From positions 744,001-808,000 of the forward strand of contig CAWDDF010000007.1 in NCBI GenBank assembly GCA_963801035.1: a stretch of 64,000 nt of DNA, given 5' to 3'. Below the pieces are notes generated by a model. That model ran no database searches, had not been told where the DNA came from, and saw only the letters and a list, made by a program, of their open reading frames with translations. The stretch comes from JACCZX01 sp963801035 (GTDB lineage Bacteria > Pseudomonadota > Gammaproteobacteria > Burkholderiales > Burkholderiaceae_F). Both the position numbers and the translations under genes were made by a program. Positions 10,701 through 19,082 of this stretch are shown piece after piece; the stretch's first letter is position 1; each line of letters begins with the position of its first letter.

Positions 10701-11702
10701 AATACCAGTGACGTCATCGAGTTCTGGTGCGACGCCAAGCCGTTGCTGTCGAAGCCGCGCAGCGATCTGCAGAAAGTGTGGAGCGAAACCTCGTGGCGCA
10801 TGGCACGACTGCGTGACAATCCCGAATGCGCTGATCAGGAGTACGCGCGTGCAACCGATACGAGCGATCGCGGCTTGTCGATGGCGCTTACGTTCGATGC
10901 AAACGAAGACATCGCGGCGCCATTCGTTTCCACAGGCCATCGCCCACGCGTCGCGATTCTGCGCGAGCAGGGCGTCAATAGCCAGACGGAGATGGCGTAC
11001 GCGTTTGATCGTGCCGGCTTTGCATCGGTCGACGTGCACATGACGGATCTGATCGAGGGCCGTCAATCATTGACCGACTTCAAGGGTCTGGTCGCGTGCG
11101 GAGGGTTCTCCTACGGGGACGTGCTCGGTGCGGGTGGAGGGTGGGCGAAAACGATTCTGCACAATCCAAAGCTGGCGGAAATCTTCGTCGAGTTTTTCAA
11201 CCGCGTCGACAGCTTCGCGCTCGGTGTCTGCAACGGCTGCCAAATGATGAGCCGGTTGAAGGCATTGATTCCGGGAGCGCGGCACTGGCCTCGCTTTGAA
11301 CGCAATGCGTCAGAGCAGTACGAGGGAAGGCTGGTGCAGGTGGAAATTACCCCGTCGGCGTCGTTGTTCTTCGATGGAATGGCCGGCAGCGTCATACCGA
11401 TCGCGAACGCGCACGGGGAGGGACGGGCAGTGTTTGACAGCAACGCCCAACCAGCCGGTGCCAAAGTAGCGATGCATTATGTGGACTCGCACCATCGTCC
11501 TACCGACGTGTATCCGTACAACCCGAATGGCTCGCCTGCAGGGCAATGCGCGTTTACAACCGATGATGGGCGTTTCACGATCGTGATGCCGCATCCGGAG
11601 CGAGTCTTTCGCACGGTTCAGATGTCATGGCAACCGCCCACACTTGGAGAGGATTCGCCATGGATGCGCATTTTTAGAAATGCCCGTCGCTGGCTTGGCT
11701 AG
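7701..11702 (+). CDS. purL: Phosphoribosylformylglycinamidine synthase
   Basis: Fourth step of de novo purine synthesis: converts FGAR, glutamine and ATP to FGAM in the cytoplasm. At 1333 residues it is the large single-chain proteobacterial type. The ATG at 7701 is preferred over an in-frame TTG at 7692. Visible parts: the ATP-binding region EHCRHKIF, HTVFKVETHNHPTAISPFPG and GAGGEIRDEGATGRG, the second synthase half with GGRNRMGGS-like GSGRNRMGGSILAQV, and a C-terminal class I glutaminase with the nucleophile Cys in GVCNGCQMM and the His/Glu of MPHPERVF. It is not in an operon with other purine genes. Complete and uninterrupted. Confidence 0.98.
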   Translation: MTQSSRIFALTGPSALSTFRAARLLAAVQTVDKSADSLSGRFVHFIHTDRPLDESERARLEALLDYGDSAKAAAKGAGFLVVPRLGTISPWSSKATDIAHNTGLTAVQRIERGTLYTIGLGRRTLSADATARMAALLHDRMTESVIDPDADPALLFRELDAKPMQTVPLLTQGREALERANVEMGLALSADEIDYLCDAFTQMRRNPTDVELMMFAQANSEHCRHKIFNATWTIDGERKDATLFDMIRATHSASPQGTVVAYSDNSAVLEGRMASRFYPQSDHAAGAVGIDYGAREELTHTVFKVETHNHPTAISPFPGASTGAGGEIRDEGATGRGAKPKAGLCGFSVSHLRIPEMRHAWERDIDVTHPTQHSAADLGFPARIADALSIMIDGPIGAAAFNNEFGRPNLLGYFRSYEQNVGGSRYGYHKPIMIAGGIGNIRDDQVFKHDLPPGALLVQLGGPGMRIGLGGGAASSMDAGANTEQLDFDSVQRGNPEMQRRAQEVIDRCWALGTHNPVLSIHDVGAGGLSNAMPELADQSKRGARIDLAQIPVEESGMSPLEIWCNESQERYALALAPDRLTAFDWLARRERCPYAVIGRITDDRQLVIECADRTPAVDMPMSVLLGKPPRMHRDVHRIERLFPVFDGAGLDLQECALDVLRHPTVASKGFLITIGDRTVGGMCSRDSMVGPWQVPVADCAATLLSFDGYAGEAMAMGERTPIAVIDSAAASRIAIGEALTNIAAADIDLQRVKISANWMAACGSEGEDAKLFDAVKAASDLCQELGISVPVGKDSLSMKTTWRDGGTDKTVVAPVSLIASAAAPVADVRRSLTPQLDPDSDTLLILVDLGSGRNRMGGSILAQVTQQIGNEVPDVDEPAKLLALVGVVRKLQSDGHLLAYHDRSDGGLFATLAEMAFAGHVGISVNLDVLAIDPHAQDSGDFKIRPDQMMVRRGELILKVLFNEELGAVLQVRERDKSHVMSTLRAAGLGPQSQIIGKPNTSDVIEFWCDAKPLLSKPRSDLQKVWSETSWRMARLRDNPECADQEYARATDTSDRGLSMALTFDANEDIAAPFVSTGHRPRVAILREQGVNSQTEMAYAFDRAGFASVDVHMTDLIEGRQSLTDFKGLVACGGFSYGDVLGAGGGWAKTILHNPKLAEIFVEFFNRVDSFALGVCNGCQMMSRLKALIPGARHWPRFERNASEQYEGRLVQVEITPSASLFFDGMAGSVIPIANAHGEGRAVFDSNAQPAGAKVAMHYVDSHHRPTDVYPYNPNGSPAGQCAFTTDDGRFTIVMPHPERVFRTVQMSWQPPTLGEDSPWMRIFRNARRWLG

Positions 11703-11726
11703 GACGCGTGATCCGCGCGCGAAGGT

Positions 11727-11757
11727 AAAAAAACGGGCGCCCACATGCGAGCGCCCG
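11727..11757 (-). terminator. Rho-independent terminator (minus strand)
   Basis: On the minus strand a 7-bp stem (CGGGCGC with GCGCCCG, 11734-11757) is followed directly by seven T's. It sits 26 bases beyond the stop of the small minus-strand gene at 11783-12042 and supports that gene being transcribed. It may also slow readthrough from purL, though no T tract follows on the plus strand. Confidence 0.8.
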
Positions 11758-11782
11758 CCTGCTGCTAACTTACCGGTTGCTG

Positions 11783-12042
11783 TTACTTGGAGCCGCCGCC
11801 AGTGGCGGGTGGATTGCCCGTGCCACTCTTGGTTCCTGGGTTACTGGTAACCGGGTTGTTCGTGGTATTGCTTGTGGTGCCGGGCTTGAAGAACCCGCCG
11901 TCACTACGCTCCATATCCGACCACGACACCATACCTTTATCGTTGCGCTTCATGCTGTCATAACGGGTGCCGTAAAAGCCGAGGTAATCTCCCCCCGACT
12001 CATCAGAGCCGTACTACACAGTGCTGCCATTAGCTTTTTCAT
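11783..12042 (-). pseudogene. Small secreted-type protein gene with a frame break
   Basis: No family recognised. A GAGGGAG ribosome site precedes an ATG at 12042 and the first residues, MKKLMAALCSTALM, look like the start of a secretory signal. This frame stops early, but another frame gives a coherent chain (GDYLGFYGTRYDSMKRN, then a VSWSDMERSDGGFF segment) and a Thr/Asn/Pro/Gly-rich tail ending at a TAA at 11783. Adding one base to the six-C run at 11991-11996 joins the two into about 86 residues. A good terminator follows on the same strand. Coding is inferred from the composition, ribosome site and terminator; the break may be a sequence error. Confidence 0.5.
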
Positions 12043-12171
12043 TCAATCTCCCTCGTTTGGTCGTTAAGGGATTTGCCCGTTCCAGGCAAACCGATCATCG
12101 GCCGCATTCACGAGCCGCGTGTCCAATGGTCGGCAAAAAGGTGCCCGAGGCGAGCGGCCAAACCGGTCGGT

Positions 12172-12195
12172 AAAAAAAACGGCGCCGAGGCGCCG
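12172..12195 (-). terminator. Rho-independent terminator of the selO-ppiC run
   Basis: On the minus strand an inverted repeat CGGCGCC/GGCGCCG (12180-12195) is followed by eight T's, 24 bases past the ppiC stop. It probably ends the minus-strand transcript that includes bolA and ppiC. Confidence 0.82.
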
Positions 12196-12218
12196 TCATT
12201 GATAGTCGCGGGTAGCAG

Positions 12219-13004
12219 TTACTGAATCTTTGCGTTCTTGCGAAGATTTTCTACAAATGCCTGCACACGCTGCTGCTGCAGGCCCTCGCGGATCTGCGGC
12301 GTCACTTGCTCTAGCGGAGGAAACTGGGTGTCGCGAACATCGTCAAGGCGAATCACGTGCCAGCCAAACTGGGTCTGGACCGGCGCATCAGTGAGCTGGC
12401 CTTTCGACAGCTTCGTTAGCGCTTCGGAGAATGGTTTGACATAGGAATCGGGGGCCGCCCAGTCAAGATCACCGCCGTTCTTCGCCGAGCCTGTGTCTTT
12501 CGATGCTTTCGCTAGCTCTTCGAACTTAGCGCCTTTCTTCAACTGATCAATGATGGACTTGGCTTCGTCCTCCTTCTCGACCAGGATGTGCCGGGCCCGA
12601 TATTCCTTGCCTCCGACTTTGGCTTTCTGCTGCTCATAGGCGGCCTTGATCTGCGCATCGGTGATCGGAGTCTTCTCGACCTCGTCGCGCAACAGCGCCT
12701 GGATCAGCGTGTTCTGCCGCTGTACGTCGAGCATGAACTTGACGTCTGCCTTTTCGGCGACGCCGCGCCGTTGCGCTTCCTGCAGCAGAATTTCATTCTG
12801 GATCAAGCGATCCTTGACTTGCTTGCGCAGCTCGGGCGAGTCGGCCTGCCCCTGCTTGGTCAGCTCTTTCACCCACGCGTCTTCACGCGCTTTCGAAATC
12901 GGCTTGTTGTTAACGACAGCGACGTTTTGCGCTATCGCGATACTGCTCGCCAACGAGAGGGCGGCGATGAGGGCAGTACGTTGCATCAATCGGCTACGTT
13001 CCAT
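12219..13004 (-). CDS. Periplasmic parvulin-type peptidyl-prolyl isomerase
   Basis: Folding catalyst for exported proteins, 261 residues from the ATG at 13004 (an ATG at 12986 would shorten the start and still leave a signal peptide). A signal sequence, RTALIAALSLASSIAIAQN, is followed by a helical SurA-like N-domain and, at about residues 130-230, a rotamase domain with EYRARHILV, GGDLDWAAPDSYVKPF and FGWHVIRLDDVR. Length and layout fit the PpiC/PrsA-like proteins found next to bolA and yciB in betaproteobacteria. Last gene of the minus-strand run starting at selO, followed by a clear terminator. Confidence 0.92.
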   Translation of the reverse strand: MERSRLMQRTALIAALSLASSIAIAQNVAVVNNKPISKAREDAWVKELTKQGQADSPELRKQVKDRLIQNEILLQEAQRRGVAEKADVKFMLDVQRQNTLIQALLRDEVEKTPITDAQIKAAYEQQKAKVGGKEYRARHILVEKEDEAKSIIDQLKKGAKFEELAKASKDTGSAKNGGDLDWAAPDSYVKPFSEALTKLSKGQLTDAPVQTQFGWHVIRLDDVRDTQFPPLEQVTPQIREGLQQQRVQAFVENLRKNAKIQ

Positions 13005-13010
13005 AGGAGG

Positions 13011-13343
13011 CTAGTGTCCTGAAGAGTGACGGGGTGAAAAGTCCGCGCTGGTTGGACCGGAAACAGGCGCCTGTTCGACCTCGTCAGGAGCCAGTAGGTT
13101 CATTGCGAGCGCATGAATTTCGCGCTGCATTAGATCACCCAAAAGATGATACACGAGGCGATGCCGCGCAATCTTCGATTGTCCCGTGAATTGGGCGCTT
13201 ACCAATCGCAATTCGTAATGGCCGCCGCCACCTGCCGCGCCAGGGTGACCGGCATGACTGGCACTGTCGTCGCGCAGCTCAATCAACAGCGGCTCGAGCG
13301 GTACCAGCCGATCTCGAATCCGATCGACGGTCGTCTCAGGCAT
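13011..13343 (-). CDS. bolA: BolA family protein
   Basis: A 110-residue BolA-like protein. The family binds 2Fe-2S clusters together with monothiol glutaredoxins and influences cell shape and stress responses. The core shows the alpha-beta fold with a loop HAGHPGAAGGGGHYELRLVS, a glycine-rich insert longer than in E. coli BolA, and the FTGQSKIARHRLVYHLLGDL segment containing the invariant histidine region. Its start overlaps the end of yciB by 8 bases, so it is translationally coupled to it. The C-terminal tail (PVSGPTSADFSPRHSSGH) is low in conservation. Confidence 0.9.
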   Translation of the reverse strand: MPETTVDRIRDRLVPLEPLLIELRDDSASHAGHPGAAGGGGHYELRLVSAQFTGQSKIARHRLVYHLLGDLMQREIHALAMNLLAPDEVEQAPVSGPTSADFSPRHSSGH

Positions 13344-13959
13344 CCGACACTTCTTTCAGGTGGCGCGCGAGATAAACGCCAAGTCCAAGCACGAACGCAA
13401 ACGTCAATCCGATCAAACCGAACGTCTTGAAGTCGACCCACTGCTCAGTCGTGTACTGATAGGCGACGTACAGGTTCGCCGCACCGAGCAACGCGAAAAA
13501 CCCCGCCCACATCCACAGCAGGCGGTCCCAGATCGCAGCAGGCAATTGAAGTTCGGAACCCAGCAATGCAGACAACAAGTTGCGGCGGAACAGCACGCGG
13601 CCACCGATCAGAATTGCCGCGAAACTCCAATAGAGCAAGCTGGGCTTCCACTTGATGAACAGCTCGTTTTGCAGCCAGATGGTCATGCCACCGAACGCGA
13701 CGATCAAAATCGCAGATAGCCATAGCATCGGCTTGACCGGCTGTCGGCGAGCGAGCAACCAGCCGACTTGCAGCAATGTCGCAACGATGGCGATCGTCGT
13801 CGCGATGATGACGGCGACCAGATCCGGAAATGTCGCCGACACGGCGACCGGGCCGAACGCCGCTGCGACAAACGCCGCTGACTCCTCGGGAAAGCTCTTG
13901 CCGATTCGGTAGGCGATGAAAAACGCAGCAACCGGGAACAGATCGAACAGCAGCTTCAC
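13336..13959 (-). CDS. yciB: Inner-membrane septation protein A (YciB/IspZ)
   Basis: Integral membrane protein of 207 residues with five or six hydrophobic helices, starting MKLLFDLFPVAAFFIAYRI, a hallmark of the YciB/IspZ family. The family is needed for normal envelope synthesis and division in several proteobacteria; the exact biochemical role is not settled. Further family stretches are FGGMTIWLQNELFIKWKPS and WVDFKTFGLIGLTFAFVLG. Its ATG overlaps the msrB stop and its 3' end overlaps bolA. The order msrB-yciB-bolA-ppiC is a common betaproteobacterial arrangement. Confidence 0.95.
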   Translation of the reverse strand: MKLLFDLFPVAAFFIAYRIGKSFPEESAAFVAAAFGPVAVSATFPDLVAVIIATTIAIVATLLQVGWLLARRQPVKPMLWLSAILIVAFGGMTIWLQNELFIKWKPSLLYWSFAAILIGGRVLFRRNLLSALLGSELQLPAAIWDRLLWMWAGFFALLGAANLYVAYQYTTEQWVDFKTFGLIGLTFAFVLGLGVYLARHLKEVSDA

Positions 13960-14378
13960 GTTTTGACTATTTGCTGCGGTTCGAACTTCAGTGACGCCGA
14001 ATTGATGCAGTAGCGCAAGCCAGTAGGGGGTGGCCCGTCGGGAAAAACGTGTCCCAAATGTGCGTCGCAGACGTTGCAGATGATTTCGGTACGTGTCATG
14101 CCGTGCGACGTGTCGCGCTCTTCGCGCACATTCGCCGGATCAAGCGCCTTGAAGTAGCTCGGCCAGCCGCAGCCGGCGTCAAACTTTGTGTCGGACGCAA
14201 ACAGCGGCGTGCCACAGCATACGCAGCGGTAAATGCCTTCCTCGTTATGGTCCCAGTACTTGCCGGTGAACGCACGCTCGGTTCCCTTTTCGCGGGTGAC
14301 CGAATACTCGATCGGCGACAGTTGCTGCTGCCATTCAGCCTTGGATTTGTCCAACTTGACCTCGTTTGCCATCGTCAT
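13956..14378 (-). CDS. msrB: Cytoplasmic methionine-R-sulfoxide reductase
   Basis: Reduces the R epimer of methionine sulfoxide in proteins, using thioredoxin. At 140 residues with no signal peptide this is the cytoplasmic copy. The zinc site is made by CVCC and CNVC pairs, and the catalytic cysteine sits in GLRYCINSASLKF near residue 128. The segments GCGWPSYF and HLGHVFPDGPPPTG are diagnostic. Two ATGs six bases apart are possible starts. It lies between selO and yciB; a second, exported MsrB is encoded at 59978-60484. Confidence 0.96.
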   Translation of the reverse strand: MTMANEVKLDKSKAEWQQQLSPIEYSVTREKGTERAFTGKYWDHNEEGIYRCVCCGTPLFASDTKFDAGCGWPSYFKALDPANVREERDTSHGMTRTEIICNVCDAHLGHVFPDGPPPTGLRYCINSASLKFEPQQIVKT

Positions 14379-14381
14379 TCC

Positions 14382-15896
14382 TCAGGAAGAGCAAGACAGT
14401 TCTAGCGTTCTCGCCCAGTCGGGCGGCTCCTGCGCATACGACTGGAACTCGGGTTGTTCGTCGTACGGCCGCTGCAGAACTTTCAGAAGGCGCGCGACCT
14501 CAGCAAAGTCGCGGGCGCCTTCGTCCCCACGCGCGCGCCGAATCGCCACCTCTGCCAGGTGATTGCGCAAGATGTATTTCGGGTTGACCCGGTTCATTCG
14601 TTGCGCACGCTCGCTGTCGTTCGAGCCCTCCGCGCGAAGCCGTGCGCGGTAACGGTCGCTCCATTCGTCGAATGCTTTGCGGTCGACGATCAGATCGCGA
14701 ACATTGTCGCTTCCGTCGATCTTTAACGTTGACAGCGCGCGCCAGAAAATCGTCCAATCGACGTGCGTTGCCTGCAGCAAGTCCATCAGCGCTGCAATCA
14801 GCGATTCGTCCTCAGGGCGCTCGGTAGCGAGCCCCAGCTTCGCGCGAAATACTGCATCGATCGCCTCCGCATATTCGACGAGGTAAGTATCGATCGCAGC
14901 TTTTGTTGCATCGATGTCATCAGTGAGCGCCACCAACGCTTGTCCAAGTGCGTACAGATTCCAATGCGCAATCTGCGGCTGCATGTTGTAGGCATAGCGG
15001 CCGTTCACGTCGCTGTGATTGCAGATGTATCCACCATCGAATGCATCCATGAAGCCGAAAGGACCGTAGTCGATTGTCAACCCAAGTATCGACATGTTGT
15101 CGGTGTTGAGCACCCCATGGCTGAATCCGACGCCTTGCCACTGTGCCACCAGACGGGCGGTACGGCGCGCTACTTGTTCAAGGAACGCCAGGTACGGCTG
15201 CTCCGCAGTACGGCAATCTGGATAGAACCGCGCAATCACGTAGTCGGCAAGTTGCCTGAGTGCGTCGTATTGCTGCGTCCAGTAGAAATACTCGAACGAA
15301 CCGAAGCGGATGAAGGTGGGGGACATGCGCAACGTAACCGCCGCCGTTTCGACGGTTTCGCGAAAAACCGGTTGATCGGAGCCGATTACCGCCAGCGCTC
15401 GCGTCGTTGGGATCCCTAAGTGATGCAAGGCTTCGGAGCCGAGAAACTCGCGGATCGACGAGCGCAGGACCGCGCGTCCATCGCCCATGCGTGAATACGG
15501 TGTCTTGCCGGAGCCCTTGAGCTGCAGCTCCCAATGTTCGCCGGTGGGTCCGATCGCCTCACCGAGCAGCAATGCTCGACCGTCGCCCAGGCGCGGCACG
15601 TAGACACCGAACTGATGGCCGGAGTAGACAGCAGCCAGCGGATCGGTACCGGAAATCTGCCGATTGCCCGCCATGGCTTCAATCAGTTCCGGTACCTCCT
15701 CTTCACCCACACCAATCAATTCGCCGGCGGCTTTTGAAAAGCCGACCAGATACGGCTCGGGCAAAGGTGCCGGCGGCAATCGGGTGTAGAAGGCACTTGG
15801 CAGCCGGGCGAACGAGTTGTCGAACCGAAGTCCGAGGTCGATCAAAGACCCATCTTGCGATGCGACGGTTTCCTTGGTGGCGACGGGTGCGTCCAA
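14382..15896 (-). CDS. selO: Protein adenylyltransferase SelO (YdiU family)
   Basis: Pseudokinase-fold enzyme that transfers AMP from ATP to Ser, Thr or Tyr of target proteins, linked to redox homeostasis. Length is 504 residues. Motifs: LKGSGKTPYSRMGDGRAVLR near 125-145, the family block SPTFIRFGSFEYF, DYGPFGFMDAF near 280 and NPKYILRNHLAE near 440. The C-terminus ends SCSS, matching the position where the human homologue has selenocysteine (CUSS), so Cys502 replaces Sec. It starts at a TTG (15896) that has a strong GGAGGA ribosome site five bases upstream and no ATG nearby. First gene of the run to ppiC and divergent from the acyl-CoA ligase gene. Confidence 0.95.
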   Translation of the reverse strand: MDAPVATKETVASQDGSLIDLGLRFDNSFARLPSAFYTRLPPAPLPEPYLVGFSKAAGELIGVGEEEVPELIEAMAGNRQISGTDPLAAVYSGHQFGVYVPRLGDGRALLLGEAIGPTGEHWELQLKGSGKTPYSRMGDGRAVLRSSIREFLGSEALHHLGIPTTRALAVIGSDQPVFRETVETAAVTLRMSPTFIRFGSFEYFYWTQQYDALRQLADYVIARFYPDCRTAEQPYLAFLEQVARRTARLVAQWQGVGFSHGVLNTDNMSILGLTIDYGPFGFMDAFDGGYICNHSDVNGRYAYNMQPQIAHWNLYALGQALVALTDDIDATKAAIDTYLVEYAEAIDAVFRAKLGLATERPEDESLIAALMDLLQATHVDWTIFWRALSTLKIDGSDNVRDLIVDRKAFDEWSDRYRARLRAEGSNDSERAQRMNRVNPKYILRNHLAEVAIRRARGDEGARDFAEVARLLKVLQRPYDEQPEFQSYAQEPPDWARTLELSCSS

Positions 15897-16023
15897 CGGT
15901 TCCTCCGGGAGGTATGGATTGTAGGAGCTTGACGGCCTGCGACCGAGCCACCAGCATATGTGGGCAAGGCCGCCGATTTATAGAGAACCAGCGACCGCAA
16001 GCGGCCGCCCGGGAGCCAGTGTG

Positions 16024-17676
16024 ATGTTGCAAGGCCTGATGATGCAGATGCCGCTGTTGATCTCGTCATTGATCGAGCATGCGGATCGGCATCATGGCGA
16101 TATTGAGATCGTTTCGCGACGAGTCGAAGGCGATATTCATCGCACGACGTATCGCGGGCTGCACCGGCGAGCACGCCAGATGGCCAATGCGCTGGCCGGT
16201 CTGGGGATCGCTCGCGGCGAGCGCGTCGCAACGCTCGGCTGGAACGGTTACCGGCACATGGAGCTTTACTTCGCCGTATCCGGTGCGGGCAGTGTTCTTC
16301 ATACGATCAACCCGCGCCTGCATCCGGAGCAGATCGCGTGGATCGTGAATCACGCCGAAGACCGTGCGCTTTTTTTCGACCTGACGTTTTTGCCGCTGGT
16401 CGAGGCAATCGCGCCGCGCTGCACGACCGTGAGGCGATGGGTGCTGATGACCGACCGGGCGCATATGCCGGCCGAAAAGCCTGAGAAGCTCGGCAACCTT
16501 ATCTGCTATGAGGATTTGATCGAGGGCCGATCCGATCTGTTCACCTGGCCGCAGTTCGATGAGAACACTGCGTCGTCGATGTGCTACACGTCCGGTACGA
16601 CCGGCAATCCGAAGGGCGTGCTGTACGCCCATCGCTCGACGATCCTTCACACGCTGGCCTCGGCGCTGCCCGACGCGCTGAACCTCTCGGCGCGCGACGT
16701 GATCTTGCCGGTGGTCCCGATGTTCCATGTCAACGCATGGGGGTTGCCGTACATCGCGCCCATGGTGGGCGCCAAGCTGGTTTTGCCTGGCCCGCATCTG
16801 GACGGTAAATCGCTGTACGAATTGTTCGAGTCTGAAAAGGTGACGTTCTCTGCGGGCGTGCCGACCGTATGGCAGGGCCTACTGGCTTTCATGGAGACCA
16901 ACAATCTGAAGTTTTCGACGATGAATCGGACCGTCATTGGCGGTTCCGCATGTCCTCCCGCGATGATCAAGCTGTTTCAAGACAAGTACGGCGTCGATGT
17001 GCTGCACGCATGGGGCATGACCGAGATGAGCCCGCTCGGGACCGTGTGTACGTTCAAGCAGAAGCACACTGGGTTGTCGTCTGACGAGCGGCTGCCGGTG
17101 CAATACAAACAGGGCAGAGCGCTGTTTGGCGTCGACATGAAGATCACCGATGACGACGGGCGGGAATTGCCGTGGGATGGCGCCGCCTTTGGCGACCTGC
17201 TGGTGCGTGGGCCATGGGTGGTTCGCGATTACTACCAGAGCGGCGAGGGCGATCCGCTGATCAAAGACTCCGATGGCAAAGCATGGTTTCGCACCGGGGA
17301 TGTATCGAACATCGACAGCGACGGCTACATGCAAATAACCGATCGCAGCAAGGATGTGATCAAGTCGGGCGGCGAATGGATCAGCTCGATCGAGCTCGAA
17401 AACATTGCCGTGTCGCATCCGGCTGTCCAGATGGCGGCGTGCATTGCGGCGGCGCACCCGAAGTGGGACGAGCGGCCCTTGCTCGTCGTCGTTAGAAAGG
17501 CGAATGCGGACGTATCGCGCGACGAACTATTGGCGCACTATCAAGGCAAGGTGGCGAAATGGCAGATGCCCGACGACGTGGCGTTTGTCGAGTCGCTGCC
17601 GCTGGGCGCGACCGGCAAGATCCTGAAGTCAAAATTGCGCGAGCAGTTTCGCGAGCATCGATTGCCCACGGCGTAA
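16024..17676 (+). CDS. Fatty-acid or carboxylic-acid CoA ligase
   Basis: AMP-forming acyl-CoA synthetase, 550 residues from the ATG at 16024. The P-loop MCYTSGTTGNPKGVLYAHRS lies at about residues 185-205, the A5 motif HAWGMTEMSPLGT near 345, the A7 motif WFRTGDVSNIDSDGYMQITD near 425, and the final catalytic lysine in LPLGATGKILKSKLRE. Overall this resembles medium-chain or AlkK-like ligases. It sits just upstream of the liv-type importer and beta-oxidation genes, on the same strand with an 85-base gap, so it probably activates the acid that the importer brings in. Chain length or aromatic preference cannot be told from sequence alone. Confidence 0.93.
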   Translation: MLQGLMMQMPLLISSLIEHADRHHGDIEIVSRRVEGDIHRTTYRGLHRRARQMANALAGLGIARGERVATLGWNGYRHMELYFAVSGAGSVLHTINPRLHPEQIAWIVNHAEDRALFFDLTFLPLVEAIAPRCTTVRRWVLMTDRAHMPAEKPEKLGNLICYEDLIEGRSDLFTWPQFDENTASSMCYTSGTTGNPKGVLYAHRSTILHTLASALPDALNLSARDVILPVVPMFHVNAWGLPYIAPMVGAKLVLPGPHLDGKSLYELFESEKVTFSAGVPTVWQGLLAFMETNNLKFSTMNRTVIGGSACPPAMIKLFQDKYGVDVLHAWGMTEMSPLGTVCTFKQKHTGLSSDERLPVQYKQGRALFGVDMKITDDDGRELPWDGAAFGDLLVRGPWVVRDYYQSGEGDPLIKDSDGKAWFRTGDVSNIDSDGYMQITDRSKDVIKSGGEWISSIELENIAVSHPAVQMAACIAAAHPKWDERPLLVVVRKANADVSRDELLAHYQGKVAKWQMPDDVAFVESLPLGATGKILKSKLREQFREHRLPTA

Positions 17677-17761
17677 CCGAGGGTACGGCTTTGAACTATT
17701 CGGTCATTTATATTGAGAAGTGGCTTAAGTATTTTGCGTCGTCAAAACAACAGGAGACCAC

Positions 17762-19060
17762 ATGAATCGCCGCCAAGTCGTCAGTTGCATCACCGCCGCG
17801 GCCGCGGCGATTTTCGCTACATCGGGGTGGGCACAGACCAAGTCTGCGGCTTCTAAATCCGCCGCGCCGACTTCCGTTGCCGCGCAGACCATCAGGATCG
17901 CTTATGTCGATCCGCAGTCAGGACCTTTTGCGGGAGTCGGGGCGAATCTGTTGAAGCACTTTCAGTTCACCACCGATGTGATCAATGCCGAGCAGCTTGC
18001 CGGGCCGGGCATCAAGTTCGAGATGGTTGCTTTCGACAACAAGGCGTCGCCACAGGAGACGCTGACTGTTCTCAAACAGGTGATCGATCAGGGAATTCGA
18101 TATGTTGTGCAGGGACAGGGCTCGGGTGCGGCGCTTGCGCTGATCGACGCGATCGAAAAGCACAACGAACGCAATCCCAACCAGTCGATTCTGTTTCTGA
18201 ATTACGCGGCCGTGGATCCGGATCTGACCAACAGCAAGTGCAGCTTCTGGCACTTCCGGTTTGACGCGAACACGGATATGAAGATGGAAGCGCTGACCGC
18301 TTACATCAAGGATCGGCCCGAAGTGAAGAACGTTTTCCTGATCAACCAGAACTATTCGCACGGACACCAGGTGTCGCGGGTCGCCAAAGACCTGCTCGCG
18401 CGCAAGCGTCCCGACGTGAAAGTGGTGGGCGATGACCTGCACCCGCTTGGCCAGGTACGAGACTTCGCGCCATATATCGCGAAGATGCGTGCAGCCAATG
18501 CCGATACGGTAATCACCGGCAACTGGGGGCCAGACCTTGCACTGCTTGTGCGTGCGGCACGCGAAGCAGGGTTGAACGCAAACTTCTACACGTACTACGG
18601 TGGCGTCATCGGTACACCGACAGCGGTCGGTCCGGCGGGCGAAGACCGGATGCGGATGGTCAGCTACTGGCACCCGAATATCACGCCCAACTACCCCGGC
18701 GAGAAGATGTACCTGGATTTCAAGAAGCGCTTCGGCGAAGAGTTCTACGCGGTGGCGACTTACCATGCGTTGACGATGCTCGCCGATACGATCAAGCGCG
18801 CGAAGTCGACGGACCCGTTGCGAGTGGCCTACGCGATGGAAGGAGCCAAGCGCGCCGGCGTCAATGGCGACATCGAAATGCGGGCGGCAGATCATCAACT
18901 GCTGCAGCCGCTATGGGTTGTCTCGTGGACGAAGGTTGGCGGCCCCAACAAGCACGACATCGAAAAGACGGGCTTTACTTGGAAAACCGAAGTTGCATAT
19001 CCGACGTATGTCGCATCGCAGCCAACCAGTTGCACGATGAAGCGGCCCACGTTGCCGTAG
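17762..19060 (+). CDS. Branched-chain-type ABC importer substrate-binding protein
   Basis: Periplasmic receptor of the LivK/periplasmic-binding type I family, 432 residues. Signal peptide MNRRQVVSCITAAAAAIFA with cleavage near GWAQ. The mature domain starts QTIRIAYVDPQSGPFAGVG, with FEMVAFDNKASPQETLTVLK and YVVQGQGSGAALALIDA typical of the family. A GGAG ribosome site precedes the ATG. The unit livKHMGF plus downstream acyl-CoA enzymes suggests the ligand is a carboxylate such as an aromatic or medium-chain acid rather than leucine; this is inference from context. Followed by an intrinsic terminator before livH. Confidence 0.93.
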   Translation: MNRRQVVSCITAAAAAIFATSGWAQTKSAASKSAAPTSVAAQTIRIAYVDPQSGPFAGVGANLLKHFQFTTDVINAEQLAGPGIKFEMVAFDNKASPQETLTVLKQVIDQGIRYVVQGQGSGAALALIDAIEKHNERNPNQSILFLNYAAVDPDLTNSKCSFWHFRFDANTDMKMEALTAYIKDRPEVKNVFLINQNYSHGHQVSRVAKDLLARKRPDVKVVGDDLHPLGQVRDFAPYIAKMRAANADTVITGNWGPDLALLVRAAREAGLNANFYTYYGGVIGTPTAVGPAGEDRMRMVSYWHPNITPNYPGEKMYLDFKKRFGEEFYAVATYHALTMLADTIKRAKSTDPLRVAYAMEGAKRAGVNGDIEMRAADHQLLQPLWVVSWTKVGGPNKHDIEKTGFTWKTEVAYPTYVASQPTSCTMKRPTLP

Positions 19061-19082
19061 AAGCATTCGACCCTGACATCTG

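Noticed and set aside
17713..17736. Possible promoter (TTGAGA and an AT-rich stretch) before the receptor gene
   Set aside because: Spacing between the candidate -35 and -10 is too short (about 11 bases) and no good -10 lies at 17 bases.
17918..18898. Minus-strand open frame over the receptor gene
   Set aside because: Same reason: the plus strand carries a full signal peptide and receptor family motifs.
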